A DNA stretch of 17,196 bases, taken from positions 5,353 to 22,548 of the forward strand of contig JADGJC010000497.1 of assembly GCA_027596075.1 (NCBI GenBank), read 5' to 3'. This DNA is from Rhizophlyctis rosea. Taxonomy: Eukaryota; Chytridiomycota; Chytridiomycetes; Rhizophlyctidales; Rhizophlyctidaceae. A program made the translations under genes and the position numbers. The number at the start of each line of letters is the position of its first letter. Within the stretch, counting starts at the first letter, position 1. Of this stretch, positions 10,527-17,196 are shown one piece after another. Under the pieces are notes generated by a model. That model was not told the origin of the DNA, did no database searches, and saw nothing but the letters and a program-made list of their open reading frames with translations.

Positions 10527-11074
10527 ACCTCCCAGATTAGTCATCAATGGGGAATGTTTCTGGCATCCGATCCAGTGACACAAACCAGTATGAAGGGAGA
10601 AAATAGGGGGAAACGGCTTTCCAACGCTGCGGAGTCAAACGAAGTGGAGAGTCTGGAGACACAAAGGCGGCTTCCCGCTCCCTTCTTGCTTGTACATTCC
10701 CACACAAATCCTGTTCTTCCTCATTAGTTTGTACATATATTCGGAGGAGAAGAAAGGGAAAACATATCCCATTTGTTATATATATTGCACATATTTGTAT
10801 CGGGTGGGTATAGACGGATCACTAGCCTTGGCGCTGTTGGCCTTTCTCATCTGCAATTTTCCCACGCTCAATCTTGTTAATGTGTTGCACCCCATTTTTT
10901 CCACAGATCGGGTTAAGAGTTGTTTAGTATTGACATCCTTTTCCCACGCTGTCATACCCTCTGCCATACTGCCTTTCCTTGTCATAAAGGTACTTTCGTG
11001 AAGCTGCACTTGCGCAGACGGACTGCGATCCGCTCGTTGCTCACCTTTCGATACGCAGGATTCGAACTGTCATC
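10527..11074 (+). promoter_or_regulatory. 5' flank of the NOT4-like gene
   Basis: This presumed promoter and 5' leader has an AT-rich block at about 10728-10800, including TTATATATATT near 10778, then mixed sequence up to the start codon. In the frame of the gene the last upstream stop is TAA at 10985-10987 and no ATG follows it before 11075, which supports 11075 as the initiator. No transcription start can be placed from sequence alone. Confidence 0.4.
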
Positions 11075-14000
11075 ATGTCTGCAAATTTAGCATTATTGGG
11101 ACACTCGTCCGACGAGGAGGACCTCGAATGTCCTCTTTGCATGGAGGAGATTGATATTACTGACAAGTATTTCAAGCCCTGCCCTTGCGGATACCAAGTA
11201 TGTCTTTTTCGCACGCTTGTCAAATTTGATACCTTTTGACTATTCCCTTGCTTCACGTGCTAAATATTATATATTGTTTTCTTTCTACAGATTTGCAGAT
11301 TTTGTTGGAACACAATCAAGGAGAATTTGAACGGTTTGTGTCCGGCATGCAGGCGGCCGTATTCAGATGATAGTGTGGAGTTCAAGCCGGTATCTGCGGA
11401 AGAGTATGTATCGTTTGATTTTTCCTTTTTTTAAATAGTATATCCTTGCTATCATCTGAGACTTACTCTGCTTTCGACCTGACAGGATGGCGCGGATAAA
11501 GAATGCCAAAAAGAAAAAGGAGCGGGAACGTCGGGAGCAGGACATGGCTGCCAAACGGCATATGCAAAACGCTCGAGTGGTGCAGAAGACGCTTGTGTAC
11601 GTGCTGAACTTGCCGCAAAAGGTCATCACCGACGAGGTGAGTTTTTGGGCTTTTGCTATGAAGCATCCAAATCGTTAAGCAATTTTTGGTTTCGATTGTT
11701 GATCACAATCATTTTTAGATCCTTCGTACACCGGAATGGTTTGGACAATTTGGCAAAATCGTGCGGATTACGCTCGGCAGGCGGGGCAACGTCTACACAC
11801 CTGTGTTGGCAAATTTGCCCAATACGGGGGTATACGTTCAGTTTGCTAAGGAGCAAGTCGCAGAGCGGGCTATATATACGATAGATGGAACGCTGTGTGA
11901 TGGCAAAGTTCTAAAGTAAGTTGCGGATTGTTATCCTTTGGTGAACATTCACTCTCTGATGATTTGCAGTGGGATTTTTGTGGAATGGGCTTTTGACTAA
12001 TTGTTTGACTTCTTTTCAGGGCGACGTACGGTGCAACGAAGTACTGTGCATATTACCTGAAGAACCAACCTTGTCCAAACGTCGCCAACGGGACGTGCTT
12101 CAATCTGCATGAGCAAGGTGATGATGCCGACATATTTGCCAAGGACGAACTGAAGTGAGTCTAGTTGCCGCCAGTTGCAAAGTTGTGAGCATATGACTTA
12201 CATTTCTGTGTTACAGTCGAATGCATATGCGAGAACGGTCCGCGCGCCCGTCACCTTTCCCTTCCACGTCAGAGAAGAAGTCGGAAACGGAAGAACGCGC
12301 CTTACCTCCAACGGCGAGCTGGTAGGTTTTCCTTCTTCAACGAATTTCTGAGATTGTTGATACTTACTTTTGCAATAGGGCAAAGCCTATAGCCAGACCT
12401 CAGACCAGCATATCACGCTCTGCGTCATCGGCCGATGCCAATTTCCCCCCGGTGTCTGCAGCTGCTTCTACTGGAACACGGACGAGCTACGGTTCCGAGG
12501 TCGAGTCCGAGGATCACTATGAGCACGACCTCGCAAGCGCCAGCAATAGAAAAGCCGAAATGGAGTACACAATATCCGTTGCCGCTGACCGGGATAAACC
12601 TCCACAGCCCGAGAAGGTGGAGAGATCGTACAAGGTAGAGAGGCGCAAGTTGAAGCCCAAGAACTCCATTGAGGCTGTTCCTCCTCCTGGGTTGGCGGGG
12701 TCTTCCAGTTCTAGTGCGGCTAAGACGACGACTTCGCCTTCTGCTGCGGCTGCACCGAGCTCGATGGAGGAAGAGAAGACGTTGGGGTCAAGTGCACTGG
12801 AGGATGATGCTGCTCCAGCATCGGAGAATGTCCCCGCCAGTTCTTCCCCGCCGTCGACCGCTCCTTCAGAAGCACCCAACAAACTGCAGATAGAACCGTC
12901 GGTCGATGACAGTCTATCTCCATCGGCCCTCGGCTACAGCCTACATCCCAAGTATACCGGTCCGTTCGATCCGTTCCGGGAAGACCCTCTTGCTGCTTAC
13001 CTTACGGCGTCTGGTCAACTGTCAGACTCGTCGTTGCGGTTTGGAGAGGATGGTGCGAGAGGAGATGCTGACGGGAACAGTGCGAAGAGGAGTCGGTTTG
13101 AGCGGTTCTTTGGGAGCGGTGCTGGGGGTTTGGGAGCGGGTGGGGACGAAGGGCAGCAGTTTTCGGAGACGGATTCTGAGAAGGCGGATGGGAAGACTGT
13201 CCAGGTTTGTTATTACCGTCTTCTCTCATGGCATTGAATGTGCTTTGCTGACATGCAGCAAATTTTAGGAATCCTTCCGAGCCCTGTTTCCCAATGTCAA
13301 TGTATCATTCGCCAGCGTTGGGCTTTCCGAAGCCGAGGCACGATGGGGCGAAGGGTTCAGCCCGAGCAAGCTTGGTACACAAGACACTGCACAGGAGAAT
13401 TGGAACCAATCGCAGAACTTTGGCACCACACCACTGGGACTTCGGAACCAACAAGCTCAACCCCAGCAGCAACGGCAACCGCAGACGACGTTGCCTTTGC
13501 GCGCCGCCCAGAATCAGTTCAACAGCCAAGCTCCCCTCGCGATGAGACAAGAGCAGTTGCGCCAACAGGAATTGCGCCAACAAGAATTGCTCCAACAACA
13601 ACAGTTCTTGTCCTCATTGTCGCATGGCCAGCAAGTGCAGCAACAGCAGCTGCTTAGCCGGTTGCAACTCCAGCAGCACCAGCAACAACAGCAACAGCAG
13701 CAGCAGCAACAGCAACAGTCCATCCTCGGAATGGCTCAGCTCCATCAGCAACAGTTTGCCGGCATGGGCCCCCACGGCATGCTCCCTCAGCAACAACAAC
13801 CGCCCGCCGAAGAGTTCTTCGGCCAGTTCTTGCGAGAGGCTCAATTGCGCGAGAACCAGATGCGGCAAGACCAGATCCGCGAATTGCAATTGCGTGCTGG
13901 TGCCGGTGGGAGGAGCAATGCGAACTCGGATATTCCGTTCAGCGACCCGGCTATCATGGCTGTTAAGATGGGCGGGGCGCCGCCTTCCGTTGGGGCGGGT

Positions 14001-14579
14001 GCTGCGGCTCCTGGATTGGAGGGGAGAGCGAGGTTGAGGTTCGAGGGGCAGGGTGCGGGACCGCAGTATGGACAGGAGTGGGGTGGTCCTGGGAGTGTGC
14101 TTCCGCCTGGAGTTGGTGGCTTTGGCTCTAATGGTGAGTATTGGTGTCTAACACATTTCGTCTGAAATTGTATGAGTATCTATATTGCATGTTGCAATAC
14201 CATCTTCCGCCAAATACTAATCTTTCCCTTCTCCCCTTTTACCCTACAACCACTTCGTCTTCACCAACACCGACAATAACCTCTTCCCTATAACCTCAAC
14301 ATCCGCGCGCGGAATAAGTAAGGTTCGGAGAGTGGGGCGACGGCTTCCCTCCGGGAAGGACGGTCCAAGGAGATGCTCCGGGAGGACATGATCCGGCAGT
14401 ACCTCCAGCAACGGGAGGCTCAAGCGGTCCGGGAGCAAGCGCAACGGAACCAGGAGAGGCGGGAGCTGGTCGCCGAGCGGGTGGCGGCGATGATGCAGAG
14501 GGGGGAAGCGGCCGGGATGGCGCCGCCGGGGATTTCGGGACAACCGGGGGCGATGGGGAGGAGGAGGGGGTACAGTTGA
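11075..14579 (+). CDS. NOT4: CCR4-NOT E3 ubiquitin ligase NOT4, nine exons
   Basis: NOT4 is the RING E3 ligase of the CCR4-NOT mRNA deadenylase complex; with a Ubc4/UBE2D-type E2 it ubiquitinates ribosomal and other targets in co-translational quality control. Exons: 11075-11197, 11291-11403, 11486-11636, 11719-11915, 12020-12154, 12217-12321, 12379-13204, 13269-14133, 14323-14579. The C4C4 RING uses Cys 19, 22, 36, 38, 43, 46, 58 and 61, with the family signature GYQICRFCW across the first splice. Next come a Lys/Arg/Glu helical linker (about 80-112), an RRM (about 113-200; LVYVLNL and GVYVQF strands) and a C3H1 finger (Cys204, 213, 221, His225). Residues after 240 are mostly disordered, Ser/Ala/Pro then Gln-rich, with islands YTGPFDPFREDPL (about 466), KRSRFERFF (about 510) and SFRALFPNVNVSF (552-564). 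Exon 9 is coiled-coil-like. This reading gives 923 residues ending at TGA 14577; the true end is uncertain. Identity is secure, exons 8-9 less so. Confidence 0.93.
11198..13268 (+). other. Seven short spliceosomal introns
   Basis: The introns are 11198-11290, 11404-11485, 11637-11718, 11916-12019, 12155-12216, 12322-12378 and 13205-13268 (93, 82, 82, 104, 62, 57 and 64 bases). Donors are GTATGT, GTATGT, GTGAGT, GTAAGT, GTGAGT, GTAGGT and GTTTGT; all acceptors end in AG. Branch-like CTGAC or TGAC elements precede several acceptors. Each junction keeps the NOT4 frame, and domain continuity across the RING, RRM and zinc finger confirms them. In the last one, AG at 13258 also exists, but 13268 restores the conserved-looking SFRALFPNVNVSF island. 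Confidence 0.88.
13548..13592 (+). repeat. In-frame 15-bp tandem repeat, three units
   Basis: Three successive five-codon units encode QEQLR, QQELR and QQELL within the Gln-rich part of NOT4. The DNA units are nearly identical, so the pattern reflects slippage or unequal exchange inside the exon. The region is predicted helical and would extend the Gln-rich assembly segment. Confidence 0.7.
13680..13718 (+). repeat. Poly-glutamine tract, 13 codons
   Basis: Thirteen CAG/CAA codons in a row follow QQH in exon 8, within a Gln-rich stretch from about 13440 to 13800. The mixture of CAG and CAA argues that it is not a freshly expanded pure repeat. Gln-rich prion-like segments are common in CCR4-NOT and P-body proteins. 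Confidence 0.9.
14134..14322 (+). other. Intron 8 with two acceptors 4 bases apart
   Basis: The donor GTGAGT (14134) is strong. A CTAAT branch-like element (about 14217-14221) is followed by pyrimidine-rich sequence with no AG until AAG at 14318, and a second AAG ends at 14322. The intron is 189 or 185 bases. Using 14322 gives the frame that reads through exon 9 to TGA 14577; using 14318 gives a frame with no stop to the window edge. Without splicing the protein would end at TGA 14163-14165 after about 848 residues. Confidence 0.6.
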
Positions 14580-17196
14580 GTGCGCCTGTGGCGAGACGGG
14601 TTGGGGGGAATAGGGTTATTAGGATTTTGGATGGGGAAGTTAGGGAGAATGGGAGGGGTGCGGGGAAGGGTGGGGATATGGATAAGGGGAAGGGGGAGGC
14701 GAATGTGAGTGGGAATAGTAAGGAAGACACCCAGGCTGGTATACCCGGTGAAGGTGCAGTTTTGAATAGGGGTGAGAAGAGTGAAGAGGGAGAGAAAAGT
14801 TCTGATGGGGGTGCGGGTGTAGGGAAGGAGAAGGATAAGACTTTGACGACAGTGACGACGACAAATGCGACGACGGCTGTATCGCCCGTGGTGGCGGCGA
14901 CGACGGTTGCGGCTGTGGCGGGTAGTGCGAGTGTGCCGGTGGTTAGGACTCCGACGCCGAGGAGGGTGCTGACTATTGCGCCGGCGAAGAGTGCGGGTGG
15001 CAAGGCGGGGGGAGTTAAGACTTCGCCGGAGGTGAAGGAGGAGGAAGTGAAGAAGGAGGGTGTGAAGGAAGTTAAAGAGCCGGTCGTGAAGGGGAAGGAC
15101 GTGACGGTTATATCTAAGGAACGTATTAGTGGTAAAGGCGCCAACTGGGAGTTGCCGAAGGTTCTTCCGCCTGTTTCGGCGAAGATTGCCGAAACGGAAC
15201 CGGCGTCTCCGGCTGTGACGACGCCCACTACGCCGGCGGTGGCGGTGGAAGGAACGAAGGAGTCTCCAAGGGTGAGGAGGAAGAAGAGTAAAATGAAGAT
15301 GGGGGAGATTGATTTTATTGCTCCTGTTCCTGTTTCTGGGGCGGGTGGGGAGGAGGTTGAGGCTGTTGAGGGGAGGAAGAAGAAGAAGTGGAGGGAGAAG
15401 AAGGTTGTTGTTAAGCCTGCCCCGGTTTTGAGGGAGGAGAGGAGGGAGAAGGAGAAGGAGAAGGGTGGTGGGGAGGGTGAAAAGGAGATCGTGGGTATTG
15501 CGGGTGTTAGGGGGGATTTGGGGGAGTTTAGGGAGCGGTTGGTTGGGTTGGGGGTTGATCCGGAGAAGTTGGATGTGCTTGATGGGGCGAGGGGTGTTGG
15601 TGGGGGCGGTGAGGAGGTGCCGGCGGTAGTGGAGAAGGTTGTGGAGAAGGGGAAGGGTGGGGAGAAGAAGGGGAAGGGTGGGAAGAGTAAGGGGTCGACG
15701 GCAGCTGCGCCTGCTGTTAGTGCTGCTCAGCCCGTTGTGCAGCAGCAGCAGCAGCAGCAGCAGCAACCTCAAGCGGCGCAGCCACAGCAGCAACAACAAG
15801 CGTACCAGCAACAGCATCATCATCCGCATTGCCATCATCACCATGCGCATCCGCACCACGTTCATGGCCACGTCCATCACGGCCATACCCATCGCGCGGA
15901 GATGGATATTACGCAGTTGTTCAAGAGCGTTGGTGGGCTCGAGGGCGAGGTTGCTGTTGATACCGAGTCGCTCGCGACGGCTATCGGGCAGTTGACGGCT
16001 GGAATGGGGTTGGCGGTTGAGGCGGAGGGATATGGACCTGGGCAAGGTGGGAAGGCAACCGCGAATGTGAATGTGAGGATTGATGTGCAGGGTGGTGCGC
16101 CGTCCGGGTCGAAACGGAGAGATCGTCGGGCTGACCAGCAGGATCATCATCATCATCATCACCACCATGCTCAGGCGGAGTTTGATATGTCGACGCTTGG
16201 CATGAATATTGGGAATTTGGACCAGTTGGCGTCTACGTTGACGAATGCTGGGAATGTCTCTGGTGGTGGTCAGGGTGGTGGTGGTGGTGCGAGTGGGACG
16301 GTTAACTTGAAGTTTAATGGGAAGAATGTGAATATTGACCCGAGCAACTTTATTGATCAGGCGCTTGAGAGTCTTGCTACTACTGCTGCGGTTCTTTATG
16401 AGGGGCTTGAGGCTGAGGCCGAGCGGGCTAGAGCTGCGGAGGAGGAGGAGAGGGAGGGGAGGAAGGGGAAGGGGAAGGGGAAGAAGAAGGGGGCGAAGAC
16501 GGATGATGCTGATGGGGGGGATGCGGCGGGGATTGGAGGGCGGTTAGTTGAGGGGGTTAGGAATTTGGGGAAGGTTGCGAGGGAGTTTGGAGCTATTGAG
16601 GGGGAGGGTGGGGAAGCGAGTGTTCAGAGTACTATTCAGGAGGTTTTGAATGAGTTTATTGTTACGCAGAGTGAGGCGCATGCTGCTGCTGCTGCTGCGG
16701 CTGCGGCTGCTGTCGTGCAGGGTGGAGGGGGAGGGTCTGGTGGAGGAGGGAAGAAGAAGAAGGGGAAGGGGAAGGGTGCTGTGAGGGAGGGTGCGAGTTA
16801 TTCGGCTACGTTTACGGTTGGTGGGGGTGGGGAGGGGAAGGATGGTGCTGCTGTGCAAGGTGGGCAGGGACGGAGTCCAATTAGCGAGATGTTTGGTGTT
16901 AGTTTGAATCCTGCTACTGCGAAGTGGACTAAGGAGGATTGGCAGGCGAAGGTTAAGAGTATTGAGGCGGTTATGAAGCGGGTTAGGGATGCAAGGGAGA
17001 TGAGGAGGAGGCAGAAGGAGGAGCAGGGTGCGCGTGGGCAGCAACAACAGCAGCAGCCGTCTTTGGGAGAGAGTCCTGGAGAGCAAGGGGGGTATGAAGG
17101 GAGCGGTGCGGAAGAGTTTTTGGATGAGGGGGATGTTGATAGTGATGGGGCTGTTGCGGGGAGTAGTGTTGCGAGTAGTGGGTGGGAGGCGGGGAG
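14576..17196 (+). CDS. C-terminal extension frame of the NOT4-like gene (partial)
   Basis: This frame (codon start 14576) has no stop for 873 codons and runs off the window; it is open backwards to 14318. There is no upstream promoter gap and no early ATG, so it is most simply the rest of the NOT4-like protein. In order it holds a Thr/Val/Ala segment; Lys/Glu-rich stretches with KKKKWREKK; a motif-like GANWELPKVLPPVSAKIAE (about 15140-15196); eight CAG codons; a His-rich tract; MDITQLFKS; an eight-His tract; a helical segment from NFIDQALESLATTAAVLYEG; EEEEREGRK and a basic run; ten alanines; and near the end a charged helix after LNPATAKWTKEDWQ. I know no family with this extension. Codons are strongly G-ending and G-rich, unlike exons 1-6. 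Coding status is likely; its join to exon 9 is unresolved. Confidence 0.65.
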   Translation, partial: MSAPVARRVGGNRVIRILDGEVRENGRGAGKGGDMDKGKGEANVSGNSKEDTQAGIPGEGAVLNRGEKSEEGEKSSDGGAGVGKEKDKTLTTVTTTNATTAVSPVVAATTVAAVAGSASVPVVRTPTPRRVLTIAPAKSAGGKAGGVKTSPEVKEEEVKKEGVKEVKEPVVKGKDVTVISKERISGKGANWELPKVLPPVSAKIAETEPASPAVTTPTTPAVAVEGTKESPRVRRKKSKMKMGEIDFIAPVPVSGAGGEEVEAVEGRKKKKWREKKVVVKPAPVLREERREKEKEKGGGEGEKEIVGIAGVRGDLGEFRERLVGLGVDPEKLDVLDGARGVGGGGEEVPAVVEKVVEKGKGGEKKGKGGKSKGSTAAAPAVSAAQPVVQQQQQQQQQPQAAQPQQQQQAYQQQHHHPHCHHHHAHPHHVHGHVHHGHTHRAEMDITQLFKSVGGLEGEVAVDTESLATAIGQLTAGMGLAVEAEGYGPGQGGKATANVNVRIDVQGGAPSGSKRRDRRADQQDHHHHHHHHAQAEFDMSTLGMNIGNLDQLASTLTNAGNVSGGGQGGGGGASGTVNLKFNGKNVNIDPSNFIDQALESLATTAAVLYEGLEAEAERARAAEEEEREGRKGKGKGKKKGAKTDDADGGDAAGIGGRLVEGVRNLGKVAREFGAIEGEGGEASVQSTIQEVLNEFIVTQSEAHAAAAAAAAAAVVQGGGGGSGGGGKKKKGKGKGAVREGASYSATFTVGGGGEGKDGAAVQGGQGRSPISEMFGVSLNPATAKWTKEDWQAKVKSIEAVMKRVRDAREMRRRQKEEQGARGQQQQQQPSLGESPGEQGGYEGSGAEEFLDEGDVDSDGAVAGSSVASSGWEAG
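15740..15763 (+). repeat. Eight CAG codons
   Basis: A pure (CAG)8 run, followed by CAA and further Gln codons to about 15814, encodes a poly-Gln segment directly before the His-rich tract. A pure repeat of this kind is prone to length change between strains. Confidence 0.92.
15815..15892 (+). repeat. Histidine-rich tract
   Basis: Seventeen of 26 codons are His (CAT/CAC), mixed with Pro, Ala, Val, Gly, Thr and one Cys, in the pattern HHHPHCHHHHAHPHH and onward. Such tracts can bind Zn, Ni or Cu or drive condensation, but no function can be assigned from sequence. It is followed at once by RAEMDITQL. Confidence 0.85.
16145..16168 (+). repeat. Eight-histidine tract
   Basis: Eight consecutive His codons, CAT x5, CAC x2, CAT, lie between QQD and AQAEFDM. 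It resembles the earlier His-rich tract in position relative to a following AE-hydrophobic-D motif. Confidence 0.88.
16438..16493 (+). repeat. 56-base pure purine tract
   Basis: The + strand contains only A and G here, with many GGGG and GAA/GAG blocks, encoding EEEREGRKGKGKGKKKG. Homopurine runs of this length can form triplex or quadruplex structures and are error-prone in replication and sequencing. Confidence 0.9.
16682..16711 (+). repeat. Poly-alanine tract, ten codons
   Basis: GCT and GCG codons encode ten alanines between a His and VV. This is a low-complexity run within the extension frame, and its presence in that frame supports the chosen register. Confidence 0.88.

Noticed and set aside
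12669..12893. Other-frame open readings over exon 7
   Set aside because: They overlap the securely framed NOT4 exon and encode Arg/Leu-rich shadow peptides.
14296..15228. 310-codon minus-strand frame with a hydrophobic Thr/Val/Ala product
   Set aside because: It uses the same codon boundaries as the plus-strand extension frame in reverse, where the scarcity of TTA, CTA and TCA codons on the plus strand leaves few antisense stops.
14420..16168. 582-codon open frame on the minus strand
   Set aside because: It is a shadow of the G-rich plus-strand coding frame. Its product is mostly Leu/Arg/Pro/His/Ser runs with no motif, and no antisense splice or promoter signals were seen.

Overview
The window looks like a piece of a eukaryotic, most likely fungal, chromosome. 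One multi-exon gene on the + strand fills the right-hand third. Its introns are short (57-104 bases for the first seven), with fungal-type donors (GTATGT, GTGAGT, GTAAGT), CTGAC/CTAAT-like branch sites and AG acceptors. The lineage cannot be fixed from the sequence; an early-diverging fungus is a guess. No bacterial or organellar signature was seen.

Positions 1 to about 11,074 hold no gene I can support. Open frames there are about as long as chance allows for stop-rich DNA of mixed composition (longest 165 codons), and none matches a family I know end to end. The stretch does contain structured pieces. There is an 83-bp foldback element with 27-bp terminal inverted repeats and flanking 6-bp direct repeats (6596-6690), a second hairpin nearby (6507-6532), and a perfect 15-bp GATA palindrome (6085-6099). 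There is a possible reverse-transcriptase relic (7768-7986), a 24-bp tandem duplication (9147-9194), a weak candidate exon (4974-5133), and a cluster of CCAAT boxes around a perfect RFX/X-box-like palindrome (10451-10526) about 0.6 kb upstream of the gene.

From 11075 the gene encodes a NOT4/CNOT4 orthologue, the RING-type E3 ubiquitin ligase of the CCR4-NOT complex. It has a C4C4 RING, a charged helical linker, an RRM and a C3H1 zinc finger, then a long disordered Ser/Pro/Gln-rich region with short conserved-looking islands. Nine exons can be joined without a frame break as far as 14579.

The end of the gene is the unusual part. The frame that reads best through exon 9 stops at TGA 14577-14579. 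A second frame is open from 14318 to the window edge (17196) and carries a very large low-complexity extension: Lys/Glu/Gly-rich, with poly-Gln, two His tracts, poly-Ala and a 56-base purine run. The two frames could be joined by a missing base in a G-run, by a weak 95-base intron, or by alternative use of two AG acceptors 4 bases apart. Which is right decides whether the protein is about 923 residues or more than about 1,790. The 3' end lies outside the window.
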